Origin: an uncultured Pontibacter sp.
Lineage (GTDB): Bacteria > Bacteroidota > Bacteroidia > Cytophagales > Hymenobacteraceae
DNA: 64,000 nucleotides
Assembly: GCF_947495565.1 (NCBI RefSeq)
Contig: NZ_CANLZM010000014.1
Coordinates: forward strand, 59,527-123,526
Direction of reading: 5' to 3'
Shown here: piece by piece, positions 33,839 through 43,469 of the stretch
Numbering within the stretch: the stretch's first letter is position 1
How the letters are laid out: each line of letters begins with the position of its first letter
The notes under the pieces: generated by a model
The model's input: the letters and a program-made list of their open reading frames with translations, nothing else
The model's database searches: none
What the model was told of the DNA's origin: nothing
Position numbers and translations under genes: made by a program

Positions 33839-36800
33839 ATGACGCAACTGTACTCCCCAATATTCTCCAAAAAATATCTCAAAACGAAGGCCCAAAACTT
33901 CCATCTATCCCAGTTCCCGGACCTGTCAAAGAAGCGGGCACTCATCGAGAAATGGCAGAGTGGCATCAGAAGCGGAAAAATTTTAAAGCAAAAAGAAGAG
34001 GAACTACAGAGTGAATTCCTAAATAGTTTTTTTGGTGAGGTGCTTGAGTATGTGTACAGCCCAGATGCAACGAGGTGGAACTTAAGCAAAGAGCATAAAT
34101 CAGACTCAGACAGTACAAAGGCTGACGGTGCATTGGGTTATTTCTGGATGTTCGGTAGTGAGCGTAAGGCAAATGTGAGGACTGTGATCGAGCTAAAGGA
34201 CGCGCGAACTGACCTAGATAAGCCGCAGAACCGTCTCCACGACAAGCGCAGTCCCGTTGAGCAGGCCTTTAGCTATGTTCCGAAGGCTGGCGGCAATTGC
34301 CGCTGGGTACTGGTCAGCAACTTTCTGGAGATAAGGCTGTACCACCACTCCGACCAGAGCCGCTATGAGCAGTTCTATGTAATGCAGCTGCATGAGGAGG
34401 AAGAGCTGCTTCGCTTCCTGTTTCTGGTGCACAAGGACCGACTAATCCTAGAACACGGGGAGTCGCTAACAGAACAGCTTTACAGGGAGCGGCAGGCAGA
34501 GGAGCAGAAGATCACAAAGAACTTCTACAGTGACTATAAAAAGGCCCGCCTGGAATTGTTTCGGCATCTTCACAGCCAGAACCCAGAGGTACCAGAGCTA
34601 ATAATATTCCAGAAAACGCAAAAGCTGCTTGACCGAGTGGTATTCGTGTGCTTCTGCGAAGATCTGACAATCATACCGCCGTACACTTTCCGTGGCTTGC
34701 TGAGAGCCGTAAAGGAGGACAAGTTTAACAGGCAGGACACCAAGATTTATGAGCGGGTGAAAGGCTTATTTCATGCCATAGATAAAGGCTATCCAGAGGA
34801 AGGAATAAACAAGTTTAACGGGGGGCTATTTGCTCCCGACGCGCTGCTTGACAACCTGCAAATTAAGGACAGTACGTTGGAGCATATCATCTCCCTGGAG
34901 AAGTACGATTTTGCCTCGGATCTGAATGTGAACATCCTAGGGCACATATTCGAGCAGAGCATCTCGGACATTGAGGAGACAAAGGCAGAAATAGCTGGAC
35001 AGGACTTTGAAGCCAAAACCGGGAAAAGAAAGAAAGACGGCATATTTTACACTCCAGAGTACATTACCCGCTATATCGTGAAGGAGGCCGTGGGAGGATG
35101 GCTGCAGAACCAGCAACAGGAACTAGGCTTTGAGAAGCTGCCCGAGCTTACTGAGAGTGACTACGCCAGCATCAGGTTCGATGCAAAGAAGAAGCTGGTG
35201 ACAAATAAGACGGTGGAGAAACACCTAAAAGCTTGGGACGCTTATCGGGAGGTCCTGCGCGACATCAAGGTGCTGGACCCAGCCTGCGGATCCGGCGCAT
35301 TCCTGAACCAGGTGTTTGATTTTCTGTTTCAGGAGGGGCAGCGCGTGAACAAGGAGCTTGCCCGCTTGCGTGGCGGGCAGTTTGAGGCCTTTGACCTTGA
35401 CAGGCACATCCTGAACAACAACATATTCGGTGTGGACCTGAACGAGGAGAGCGTTGAGATAACAAAGCTTAGCCTCTGGCTAAAAACTGCCAATAAAAGT
35501 AAGGAGCTCACAACACTTGATGCTAATATCAAGTGCGGTAATTCCTTGGTCTCTGATCCAGCAATTACTGGAGAGAAGGCCTTCGACTGGCAGCAGGAAT
35601 TCCCTGATATCTTTAAGCTGGGCGGCTTTGATGTTATTGTGGGTAATCCTCCTTATGGAATACTGATCGGCAAAGAAGAACAGCGTCATTTCGTCGAGCA
35701 TTTTCCGAATACCAAGTATAAGACAAACCTGTATGTGCTTTTTCTTGAGAGAATGTTTCAAATATTCGACAAAGGAGTGGTCCATTTCATTATCCCAAAG
35801 TCCCTCCTGTTTAACTCGTACTACGAAAGCATCCGAAGACACCTAATTGAGCATTCGGAGATAAACGAGATCTTCACTATAGCCGAAAAGGTGTTTGAGG
35901 ATGCGGAAGTTGGCGGAAGCTTATTACTGCGATTCACGATAATGGAAAATCCTGATCCGAATAACGTGGTGCGATTAGCATCTGTCGAAACAACTGAGAA
36001 CTTTATCACTTCCTTGGATATAAAGGAAAACAGTTTGCCGCAATCATTCTTCTTAAGTGTCCCTAATTGTGAAATATCAGTTGTGTCAGCAGATACCCAG
36101 TCGATACTGCAAAAGTTAAACAAGCTTAGCACCATAAAAGCCTATTACACTTTGAAGAACGGGCTGAACCCAGGAAACGTGAAACATATTTTGATATCTA
36201 AACATCCTGAGACAGATAAGCACAGACCCATTATCTGGGGAAAAGACATATCGAAATACAGGGTAGAATGGTCAGGCGAATACATTAACTACGACAATAC
36301 TTTAGGAGACCGGATCAGCTTAGAGGAGATAAAGTCTAAGGATGGCATGAACAAGCAAAATCGCATTGATTTTGCCTTACGCACACCAGACTTATTTGAG
36401 CGGGAAAAGATTGTGATCAGAAAAACCGGGGACTCTCTTATAGCCTGTGTTGATAGAAGTAGTTATTACTTCGATACGCTGGTGCATGGCCTATACCAAG
36501 AAAAGGAGGAATTTGATCTCGATTATCTGGTGGCCCTGCTTAACTCAAGACCTGCTACACTGTTTTACCGCTTGTTACATGATATTAAGGGTAAGGCCTT
36601 TGCGAAGATTAGCTTGGATAACTTAGCTTCATTTCCAATACCAGAAGGAACTCCAACAGAAAGAGAGCTATTAGCCACAAAAGCAAGAAGTGTAGCGAAA
36701 CTAACCCAAGAACTGTTCACGCTATCTCAGAAGTTTCTAAAGCTGCTCTCCAGTGAACTAGGTGTTAGCAAGCCTACTAAGAAGCTAGAGAAATGGTATG

Positions 36801-37015
36801 AATTGAATTGGGAGGACCTTACCAAAGAACTAGGTAAATCGAAGGTTAGGTTGAGCCTGCCTCAAAAAGCTGATTGGCTTTCCTATTTCGAGGTGCAGCA
36901 AAAAGCTGCTGCTCAAATACAGCAACAACGTCAACGTTTAGATGATGAGATAAATCAGACGGTCTTTCAACTCTATGGGCTCACAGTTGAAGAAATTGAT
37001 CTGATAAGCAAATAG
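33839..37015 (+). CDS. Type IIG restriction-modification enzyme (Eco57I-like)
   Basis: 1058 residues in one chain. An N-terminal nuclease has the PD-(D/E)xK-type VIELKDA near residue 116. The methyltransferase has motif I DPACGSGAF near 479 and motif IV GNPPYG near 602. A C-terminal TaqI-like target-recognition region follows (PIIWGKDISKYRV, DTLVHGLY, DYLVALLNS). Restriction and modification on one polypeptide explain the absence of separate subunits. It methylates N6 of adenine and cuts outside its site in known relatives. It may also be a phage-growth-limitation-like methylase, but the nuclease motif favours type IIG. Confidence 0.85.
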   Translation: MTQLYSPIFSKKYLKTKAQNFHLSQFPDLSKKRALIEKWQSGIRSGKILKQKEEELQSEFLNSFFGEVLEYVYSPDATRWNLSKEHKSDSDSTKADGALGYFWMFGSERKANVRTVIELKDARTDLDKPQNRLHDKRSPVEQAFSYVPKAGGNCRWVLVSNFLEIRLYHHSDQSRYEQFYVMQLHEEEELLRFLFLVHKDRLILEHGESLTEQLYRERQAEEQKITKNFYSDYKKARLELFRHLHSQNPEVPELIIFQKTQKLLDRVVFVCFCEDLTIIPPYTFRGLLRAVKEDKFNRQDTKIYERVKGLFHAIDKGYPEEGINKFNGGLFAPDALLDNLQIKDSTLEHIISLEKYDFASDLNVNILGHIFEQSISDIEETKAEIAGQDFEAKTGKRKKDGIFYTPEYITRYIVKEAVGGWLQNQQQELGFEKLPELTESDYASIRFDAKKKLVTNKTVEKHLKAWDAYREVLRDIKVLDPACGSGAFLNQVFDFLFQEGQRVNKELARLRGGQFEAFDLDRHILNNNIFGVDLNEESVEITKLSLWLKTANKSKELTTLDANIKCGNSLVSDPAITGEKAFDWQQEFPDIFKLGGFDVIVGNPPYGILIGKEEQRHFVEHFPNTKYKTNLYVLFLERMFQIFDKGVVHFIIPKSLLFNSYYESIRRHLIEHSEINEIFTIAEKVFEDAEVGGSLLLRFTIMENPDPNNVVRLASVETTENFITSLDIKENSLPQSFFLSVPNCEISVVSADTQSILQKLNKLSTIKAYYTLKNGLNPGNVKHILISKHPETDKHRPIIWGKDISKYRVEWSGEYINYDNTLGDRISLEEIKSKDGMNKQNRIDFALRTPDLFEREKIVIRKTGDSLIACVDRSSYYFDTLVHGLYQEKEEFDLDYLVALLNSRPATLFYRLLHDIKGKAFAKISLDNLASFPIPEGTPTERELLATKARSVAKLTQELFTLSQKFLKLLSSELGVSKPTKKLEKWYELNWEDLTKELGKSKVRLSLPQKADWLSYFEVQQKAAAQIQQQRQRLDDEINQTVFQLYGLTVEEIDLISK

Positions 37016-37472
37016 TCTCAAGTACTACCTGCTTAACATAAGGTTACTTTTGAGCTTGATTTAGCACTTCACGGACTGACAAAATCAAGCTTCTGTAATT
37101 AGCCTGTTGGAAAATTTTTGGAAGAAAGATCAGACGATATTCTTGCTAACTTCGGACGCCTCACATAGAGGCACATAAGCCAAATGAATGAAATCACGTT
37201 TTGAAGGTAGATCTCAATTATATCTAGAAGATTTGAGACTTTCTCTATATTTGCTAAGTGAATTTTCCTTTAGAGCGAACAAACATAGCATTGATTTTTA
37301 AGAAAGTTTTCACCTTTCAAAAGTGAAGTATCATATAAGGACTGGTTTTCAATCTTTATATTACGTCTTAAAGGAGAGATATCTAAATAGGTGTTGTTTA
37401 ATACAGGCAAGTTCTTGTTATAAACATAATTACATCACTTGCTTGAGTACTTTATTTTAAGTATATTAATGT
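37016..37472. other. AT-rich intergenic region
   Basis: 457 bases without a convincing reading frame, ending in the promoter area of the XRE regulator. Nothing else is recognised. Confidence 0.5.
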
Positions 37473-37904
37473 ATGGAAATAGCAGAAAGAAAACGACCGA
37501 TCCACTTAGGCGACCATGTGAGAAGAATGCGAACCGCATTGGGAGTAAAGCAGGCTACGCTTGCAACGGAACTAGGTACTACGCAGCAGAATATCTCTCG
37601 TATTGAGCAAGAGGAGGATGTGGATGATGTTACATTAGGAAAGATTGCGAGTGCTTTAGGTGTATCTGCTGAGGCAATAAAAAACATCCCGGAGGATGGG
37701 CACGTTTTTATTCAAACCTTACATGATAACTCTGTCGGTAATGCCTCGAACTCAGGAAGTGGTCCTGCAGGAAGCTTTTCTCAATGCACCTTTAATCCTC
37801 TAGACAAGATTATGGAACTGTTGGATGAGAACAGAAAGCTTTATGAGCGCTTGCTTGCAAGTGAGCGGGAGAAAATTGAAATTTTGAAGCAACAGAAGGG
37901 CTAA
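37473..37904 (+). CDS. XRE-family transcriptional regulator
   Basis: 143 residues. Helix-turn-helix at about 12-65 (HVRRMRTALGVKQATLATELGTTQQNISRIE), an N/S/G-rich linker, then a coiled coil (KIMELLDENRKLYERLL). It stands alone between the restriction enzyme and the mobilisation genes. It could control either, for example delaying restriction after transfer. Confidence 0.8.
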   Translation: MEIAERKRPIHLGDHVRRMRTALGVKQATLATELGTTQQNISRIEQEEDVDDVTLGKIASALGVSAEAIKNIPEDGHVFIQTLHDNSVGNASNSGSGPAGSFSQCTFNPLDKIMELLDENRKLYERLLASEREKIEILKQQKG

Positions 37905-37995
37905 TAGTTAGTCGAGCAGTGCGTAAAGTGGCCGGGTTATAAGCCACTTCATGCTGCTGATTTTTATTTTCTGTTTGAGTACTCGCTGTCTACTA

Positions 37996-38523
37996 TCACT
38001 GCGGAGTAGAGACTTGAACTTCCAAAAGTCTGACTTTCTGCTCAGCCTCCTCTGGATTACTATAATATACTGAATCTGCCCATATAGCCGCTTCTTGGAA
38101 AGTCTGTCGAATCATCCTATACTTGATATCGGTCTCCTCCAACATGCCGTTCTCCCGGAAAAGGCTGAAGCACATTCCAACTGAAACTGCAGCTGTTAGC
38201 AAGCATAGGATTCCCCCGATCACAAAGCCCCGTGACCTGTCCTCAAAATGGTGGTGGTGCCGGACGGGCAGCACCTTAGGCAGTTTGGTAACCGTCTCCT
38301 GAATTGAAGCGATTAGGGCATAAATTTGAAGGGCCTGCACGCTTAGGTCATGCCGCTTGAGGAGTGTTTTCAGCTCTTTAAATTGGCTGCTGCAATCAGG
38401 TGCTTGGGCAATCTGTGGCGGATTCAGTGCAGGCTTCTCTTCGAGCTTTTCCAGCCGCTTGCCTTGCAGGGCCAGCACGCGTTCCATATCTAGGAGGCGT
38501 TCCTCCAGTTCTTCCTGTTTCAT
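37996..38523 (-). CDS. Mobilisation-associated membrane coiled-coil protein
   Basis: 175 residues: coiled-coil N-terminus, middle segment with HHHH, one membrane helix near 102-122 (GFVIGGILCLLTAAVSVGMCF), and a helical C-terminus. It overlaps the relaxase gene by 4 bases. In Bacteroidota mobilisable elements a third mob gene with a membrane helix is common and may link the relaxosome to the conjugation machinery. Confidence 0.6.
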   Translation of the reverse strand: MKQEELEERLLDMERVLALQGKRLEKLEEKPALNPPQIAQAPDCSSQFKELKTLLKRHDLSVQALQIYALIASIQETVTKLPKVLPVRHHHHFEDRSRGFVIGGILCLLTAAVSVGMCFSLFRENGMLEETDIKYRMIRQTFQEAAIWADSVYYSNPEEAEQKVRLLEVQVSTPQ

Positions 38524-39455
38524 AAGCGAATTCTCTTTTTCTTTCTGCGTTTCTTTTTCTTGAAGTGGTGGTCATTCGCGTCTGCTGTCTGCCCTGTGGT
38601 GGGAGAAAGCAAGCCCTCACGCGGGTCAGGTATTAATTCTCTACCATTGGAAGTGCAAGAGAAGGATGAGCCTGTTTGACCATGTGTACTGTGTTGCTTG
38701 GAGCCAAATGGCATCAACTGCGCCTGCTGCCTGTGCTGCTCCAGCTGTTTGCTGATGGCCCCGTAGCTTAGGCTTCTGTCGATACTGGATCCCTTAAAAC
38801 TGAGCTCGCCCAGGCGGAAGCTTATTCCCTGCACCTGTTCCGTTCCCCTCTTGTACTTGTAGTCGATGGAAATGCCTTTGCCTCGGAGCAGGCTTTCCAG
38901 TTCCTGCCAAGTATTAACCTTTGAAAGCACCTGCCGGATCGCGTCGTGCAGTTCGTACTTAGCTTTGTCGGCTCCCTTTAGGCGGTGGCGGTTCACCTGC
39001 CCTTTGCCCGGGGCCAGATAGTAGCCGTGCCTCTCAGTCAGTTCCCGGCATACCTTCGCGTTGCGCCGGCGCTGGAATTTGTCCGTGATCGTCTTACCTT
39101 CATAGCTGACGCGGTTGTAGACAATGTGCACGTGCGGGTGCTCCCGGTCCCGGTGGAGGACAATTAGGTACTGCGTGTTCTGAATCTGCATCTTCTCCAT
39201 GTACTCCCTTGCCCGCTGTGCCATTGCCTGAGGACTCAGTTTTGCCTTGTCCTGCACGCTCCAGTTCAGGGCGATGTGCCCCACGGCCTTTTCCAGCTCC
39301 GGGTTTAGCTTGCGCTGCAGGTTGAAGTCGGCCACCATAGAAGCGACAGTGTCCGTGCGGATGCCGTCCGAATCCAGTACTGTGGCTTCTGACTTCAGAA
39401 CTACATAGCGCACGCAGCCTGAGAAGCTCTTACCTGTCATCACCTTTCCGATCAT
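38520..39455 (-). CDS. mobB: MOBP-type relaxase (MobB-like)
   Basis: 311 residues. N-terminal catalytic region with Tyr 17 (CVRYVVLK) and the three-His metal site HPHVHIVYNRV near 105, both typical of MOBP relaxases. The C-terminus is basic. It nicks oriT and leads the strand into the recipient. It overlaps mobC upstream by 26 bases and the third mob gene downstream by 4 bases. No type IV secretion genes are present, so the element depends on a helper. Confidence 0.9.
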   Translation of the reverse strand: MIGKVMTGKSFSGCVRYVVLKSEATVLDSDGIRTDTVASMVADFNLQRKLNPELEKAVGHIALNWSVQDKAKLSPQAMAQRAREYMEKMQIQNTQYLIVLHRDREHPHVHIVYNRVSYEGKTITDKFQRRRNAKVCRELTERHGYYLAPGKGQVNRHRLKGADKAKYELHDAIRQVLSKVNTWQELESLLRGKGISIDYKYKRGTEQVQGISFRLGELSFKGSSIDRSLSYGAISKQLEQHRQQAQLMPFGSKQHSTHGQTGSSFSCTSNGRELIPDPREGLLSPTTGQTADANDHHFKKKKRRKKKRIRL

Positions 39456-39825
39456 CCTTGCCGATTTGCTGAAGTGTGTGGTTGATCTCGTCGAGCGCCT
39501 GGCGGCACTTGCCCTGCACCGACAGCAGCCCTTCGCGGTGCGCTAGTCTAGTCAGTTGGTTGAGGTTGTTCGAGAGCCCCGAGAGCATGCGCAGCAAGGC
39601 CGCCTCCTCTGGTCGGAAACGTGCTACGACCACCGCTTTCTTCGCCGCTGCCCTAAACCAGGCCGAGACGCTCAGACCCGCCTCCCGGGCCTTGCCTGTG
39701 ATGAGCAGCCGCTCCGTGTCTGTCACGCGCACCACCAGGGTATGGCTCCGCTTCACCCGCTTGTTGGGGCGGCCGCCCTTCTTTCTCTCGTGGCTTTGCT
39801 GCAGCTGTGCTGTCTCTTTTTCCAT
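39430..39825 (-). CDS. MobC-like relaxosome accessory protein
   Basis: 131 residues. A basic N-terminus, a ribbon-helix-helix-like region (SHTLVVRVTDTERLLITGKAREAGLSVS split over about 25-50) and the MobC helix LSNNLNQLTRLAHREG. It binds oriT and assists the relaxase. It starts next to a region with two inverted repeats. The Bacteroides nomenclature would call it MobA. Confidence 0.85.
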   Translation of the reverse strand: MEKETAQLQQSHERKKGGRPNKRVKRSHTLVVRVTDTERLLITGKAREAGLSVSAWFRAAAKKAVVVARFRPEEAALLRMLSGLSNNLNQLTRLAHREGLLSVQGKCRQALDEINHTLQQIGKDDRKGDDR

Positions 39826-39855
39826 ACTCTTGTTGCTTCACTTTGTAAAAAGAAT

Positions 39856-39913
39856 CCCCTGCTGCGACCACCGGGAGCAGAGGGGCCGGTAAGAGTTTTT
39901 GTATGACAAAAAC
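39856..39913. other. Candidate origin of transfer (oriT)
   Basis: CCCCTGCT (39856-39863) pairs with 39876-39885 (two bases bulged), and GTTTTTGT (39895-39902) pairs perfectly with ACAAAAAC (39906-39913). Both inverted repeats lie in the short gap upstream of the mob operon, the usual oriT place. The nick site was not identified. Confidence 0.5.
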
Positions 39914-39932
39914 ACAAACTTGCTCCCTGCTC

Positions 39933-40889
39933 TTAAATGCTCTTCCTCATAGCCCCTTTCCAAGCGTCAAGTCCCTGCAGCAACCGTTTCGCCTGCCGGG
40001 GCTTGGCCACCAGCAACTCATTCACATCCTTGTAATTTTGGTAGGTGGAGGAGAGGTCTCGGCATTTCAGTTCTGATCGGAGAAGTCGCTCACTCGCCAT
40101 TCTGCCCGCCTGATCATTATCTAGGAGGAGAAGCACCTGTCGGTGCTGGCCGATTACATCCATACTCTTTCTTAGCTGGGCAAGTGAGTTGAGGACAAGG
40201 AAGCTTGCGCTGGCTTTGAGGTTTGGTTGAAGCTCGAGGAGGGATAGGAAATCCATGAATCCCTCGAGGAGGCAGACCGTGCCGGCGCCCCGATCGATAT
40301 AGGTGATGTCCTTGGGGGAGGAGGAGCCCTTGAACCAACTGTTGCGCAGCTCATAGCCGCCAGAGCGATTGGCAAACCCAACCGCTTCATACTGCTTGGT
40401 GCCGATGGAGAAGCTGACCGCTTGGCAGAAGGGGGCAGCCGTTTGCAGTCTAATGCCGCGCTGCTTCAGGTAGTTTGTCAGTTGGGTATTATCCTCCAAG
40501 GGCTTTGCCTCCAGTATTTTGATGCCGGTGGAGGGTGCTGGTGTGACAGCCGGAGCTTCCCGCTTAGCTTTTTTTCCAAGCGGTTGCATGCCTAGGGTAG
40601 CTGTTGCCGCTGAAGCTATAGTCTGCCCGGAGAGGAGCTGGATGACCTCTTGGATGGTGGCAGTGCGGTGCAGGCGCATGGCCAAGTCGAAGATTTTGCC
40701 GCCCTCGCCGCTGCCGTGGTCGTACCAGCGGTTCAGCCGCGTATTGACCTTGAAGGAGGGGGTGCGCTCGGCCATGCGTGCCGGGGAGATGTACCACCAG
40801 TCACAGCCCCTTTTGTAGGCTGGCTGTATGCCTTGGTTTGTCAGAAAATCGGTGATGGCGATTTCGCTGTTGATCTGTTGAATGTTCAT
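39933..40889 (-). CDS. TOPRIM primase of the mobile element
   Basis: 318 residues. The N-terminal part resembles the CHC2 fold of DnaG (GCDWWYISPARMAERTPSF, WYDHGSGEGGKIFDLA) but lacks the full zinc cysteine set, as in many Bacteroidota mobile elements. The TOPRIM domain has CLLEGFMDFLS near 212 and VLLLLDNDQAG near 255. It likely primes the complementary strand after transfer. Confidence 0.85.
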   Translation of the reverse strand: MNIQQINSEIAITDFLTNQGIQPAYKRGCDWWYISPARMAERTPSFKVNTRLNRWYDHGSGEGGKIFDLAMRLHRTATIQEVIQLLSGQTIASAATATLGMQPLGKKAKREAPAVTPAPSTGIKILEAKPLEDNTQLTNYLKQRGIRLQTAAPFCQAVSFSIGTKQYEAVGFANRSGGYELRNSWFKGSSSPKDITYIDRGAGTVCLLEGFMDFLSLLELQPNLKASASFLVLNSLAQLRKSMDVIGQHRQVLLLLDNDQAGRMASERLLRSELKCRDLSSTYQNYKDVNELLVAKPRQAKRLLQGLDAWKGAMRKSI

Positions 40890-40984
40890 CGTTTCTTGTT
40901 TTTTGCAGGTGTGAAGGCACTTTCGTTGTGTAGCTGCTGCGCTGTGGAGAGCATGGCAGCCTGAGAAAGTCTACATTGTTTCAT
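40886..40984 (-). CDS. Possible 32-residue leader peptide before the primase
   Basis: From ATG 40984 the frame MKQCRLSQAAMLSTAQQ continues to a stop that overlaps the primase ATG as ATGA. The overlap suggests translational coupling, but nothing else supports coding. Confidence 0.3.
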   Translation of the reverse strand: MKQCRLSQAAMLSTAQQLHNESAFTPAKNKKR

Positions 40985-41187
40985 GTTGTTGATTCCTTTT
41001 AAAGGTCGAGGAGCAACACTAAATTTTTTCACAAGGTGATATCCAGTTGGGAAAAATTTATACAAGCGCATTTAAGTTGAGATGAGCCGATTGAATATGT
41101 TATTCAGCTCATTTCTATTGTTTATTTGAGCCGAATCAGTGTTATGTAGAAGGGCCATCCGCTTTACCAGACAGCCCTTCGCTTTCC

Positions 41188-42141
41188 CTAAGCTGCCTGC
41201 TTATCTGCAAGTGATGCTCCTTTGTCGGATTCGGCTTTCTGGTCCAAGATATAGCTGGCGGCTTTGAAGGCCTTGGTGCCGGCGTAGATAATCATTGTCT
41301 TGTCTTCCCGGAGCCGGCTGATCCAGCCCTGCAGGTAAGCCACTGAATTTTGAAAAACTGCCTCCCGTATGCCGGTGAAGGCGCAGAGGAAACTGGCGCC
41401 CATCTCAGCCACAAGCTCCTCTTTGCTGTAGGCCTCATCCCCGAACCGGCTGACCTTATCCTCCTCTGTGAAGCGGTTGAGACGAGTGTGGTGGCCCGTG
41501 GCGTGGATGAGCTCGTGGAAGAGCGTGGCGTGATATGCCTCGGGGGAGAGGAAGCGGTTGGGGTCCGGCATCTGCACCATGTCCTTGGCTGGCGCGTAGT
41601 AAGCCTGCGTGCCGCCGTGCAGGACCTTCGGGCTAGGCTGGGGGAAGCTGTCCACCACGTGTTGGCAGGCTTCGAGTATTTGTGGCCCGGACCGTTCTGG
41701 CATGCTGGGCAGGTGGAAGTCTACACCCTCCACTTGATCGATGTTGAACAGGGTCCACAGAAATGGAATGAACCTTTTGTAGGGGCGGTCTTTCCCCTCG
41801 GCTGCTAAATTTATTGGTTGCTCCCTCTCTTTCGCCTCATAGAGCTTCCTGTAGACGATGGGGGTGCCTTTCTGGCCCTTCCGCACGCGGCCGCCCATCT
41901 CTTGCGCTTGCTTAAAAGTGATAAAGAAGGGCGCTGCATAATTGTTTTTCTCAGTGACATGTTGGAGGTAGAAGGCGTTGAATCCCTCATAGGGACGGCC
42001 GGAGGCGTAGTTCTTGGGAAGCCCGTACGAGCTCCATGGCTTTTGCCAGATGGCTTTTCCTTGCTGCAGTTCAGCAATGATTTCGTTTGTCACCTGCTCG
42101 GCTAGGTGGTTGAATTTCTGATAGGCGTTCATAATGGTCAA
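41188..42141 (-). CDS. ArdC-like antirestriction protein (ssDNA-binding plus zincin)
   Basis: 317 residues. The N-terminal domain (YQKFNHLAEQVTNEIIAELQQG, IWQKPW) is the ArdC/DUF1738 single-strand DNA binding domain. The C-terminal domain has the zinc-metallopeptidase motif HELIHATGHH near 210 and a distal Glu. ArdC protects incoming plasmid DNA from restriction. It is a common cargo of Bacteroidota mobilisable elements. Confidence 0.85.
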   Translation of the reverse strand: MTIMNAYQKFNHLAEQVTNEIIAELQQGKAIWQKPWSSYGLPKNYASGRPYEGFNAFYLQHVTEKNNYAAPFFITFKQAQEMGGRVRKGQKGTPIVYRKLYEAKEREQPINLAAEGKDRPYKRFIPFLWTLFNIDQVEGVDFHLPSMPERSGPQILEACQHVVDSFPQPSPKVLHGGTQAYYAPAKDMVQMPDPNRFLSPEAYHATLFHELIHATGHHTRLNRFTEEDKVSRFGDEAYSKEELVAEMGASFLCAFTGIREAVFQNSVAYLQGWISRLREDKTMIIYAGTKAFKAASYILDQKAESDKGASLADKQAA

Positions 42142-42209
42142 TTTTAAAGTGATGAAAACAAATGGAAGGGTAGGAGGGCCGTGAACGGCCCCTGCAAAAG
42201 AGAGAGGGG

Positions 42210-42680
42210 CTACAGGAGCCCCTCGTCTGCTAGGGAGTAATACCCCTCGCTGGTGAGGATGATGTGATCGAGGACGGCGATGTCAAGCAATTCCCCACCC
42301 TGCTTCATTTTCTTGGTCAGCTGCAGGTCGGCCGCGCTGGGCTTTAGATTGCCCGAGGGGTGGTTGTGGGAGAGGATGATGCCGGAGGCGCAGGCCTTGA
42401 GGGCTGCCGCGAAGATGAGCTTGGGATCGGCCACGGTGCCGCCCACGCCGCCCGTGGAGACCTCGTAGATGCCCAGCACCCGGTTGGCCCGGCTCAGGAG
42501 CAGGACCTTGAACTGCTCGACGAACTCCAGTCTGCCCGGGTCCCAGCTGGCTTTGAGCACTTGGTAGCTGTCGGTGGAAGAGGTGACCTGCGGTCTTTCG
42601 GAGGGTTTTACCTTGTTGCGGTAGGAGAGCTTGATCTCGGCTACTCTGGCGAAGGCGGAGGTTTGAACGGTCTTTTCCAT
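42210..42680 (-). CDS. radC: RadC-family JAB-domain protein
   Basis: 156 residues. JAMM metal motif SHNHPSGNLKPSAAD near 100-115, followed by LLDIAVLDHIIL. The usual N-terminal helix-hairpin-helix of chromosomal RadC is missing, as in the copies on mobile elements. The function is unknown; it is often found beside ArdC. Confidence 0.85.
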   Translation of the reverse strand: MEKTVQTSAFARVAEIKLSYRNKVKPSERPQVTSSTDSYQVLKASWDPGRLEFVEQFKVLLLSRANRVLGIYEVSTGGVGGTVADPKLIFAAALKACASGIILSHNHPSGNLKPSAADLQLTKKMKQGGELLDIAVLDHIILTSEGYYSLADEGLL

Positions 42681-43184
42681 AATCTCTTGTCTTTAAGTGT
42701 GAGGAAATTGATTATGGTGCCCCGTCTGCCTTCGGAGCCGGACTAAAGGCAAGGTGGAGCCAAAGAAAATGCGGAGGGTCCGCCGCAGGTGGATACCCAT
42801 TTTGTTTGGACTACCTTGTTCCTGTGTCCGGACCGCAAGGCTACCTTAGCGCCAAACCAAGTGACGTTGGATATTGTCTTATGAATGGCTTTAAGAGTGG
42901 GATTTATAGGAAAGCTATTGCTCTTTTGACTCCTGATGATAACGATGCCCCCTTAGCCAATGGGGATAGGTTTTACATGTATCGGCCTTGGGTGTAAAAT
43001 GAGTTTTAAACTTCTGGGAAAAAGCCGGATACGTCCTGATTTAGGCTAAAATGATAAAATTTTAAATACACTTGGAGCGTGTTTTCTTGGCTTTCAGCTA
43101 AAAAAAATCACAAGTAAGGTTCATCTTGTGAAAAGAAAGGAAGATAATAGGGCATCTTTCATCTGTAACCAAACAAGATAAACG
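42681..43184. other. Intergenic region upstream of the excisionase-like gene
   Basis: 504 bases. A short inverted repeat CACAAG...CTTGTG lies near 43109-43130, about 55 bases before the excisionase start, and may be an operator. A 63-codon frame at 42806 has no supporting motif. Confidence 0.4.
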
Positions 43185-43469
43185 ATGGCTGTAGAAATTA
43201 TCACCAAACAAGACTTACTGGCTTTCCACAGGCAGCTACTAGAGGATCTATCTAAGTTAATTGGTAAACAGCAAGCCGAGGCGCCTAAGCAGGTGCTTAA
43301 GTCCGCCGAGGTGCGGCGTCTGCTTCAGATTTCCCCCTCCACGCTGCAGAAGCTGCGGGTAGAGGGCACGTTGCCCTTCATCAAGGTGGGAGGCACGCAC
43401 TACTATCGTCAGGAGGATATCACTAGGCTCCTGAATGGAAAGGGACGCGAGCATAATCTCGGATTTTAG
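43185..43469 (+). CDS. Excisionase-like helix-turn-helix protein
   Basis: 94 residues. The C-terminal half is a MerR/HTH_17-type DNA-binding domain (SAEVRRLLQISPSTLQKLRVEG, FIKVGGTHYYRQEDI). Such proteins act as excisionases or regulators in Bacteroidota mobile elements. It faces away from the mob genes and may control excision. Confidence 0.8.
   Translation: MAVEIITKQDLLAFHRQLLEDLSKLIGKQQAEAPKQVLKSAEVRRLLQISPSTLQKLRVEGTLPFIKVGGTHYYRQEDITRLLNGKGREHNLGF

Noticed and set aside
42806..42997. 63-codon plus-strand frame between radC and the excisionase-like gene
   Set aside because: No motif, no coupling with neighbours and no recognisable start context.
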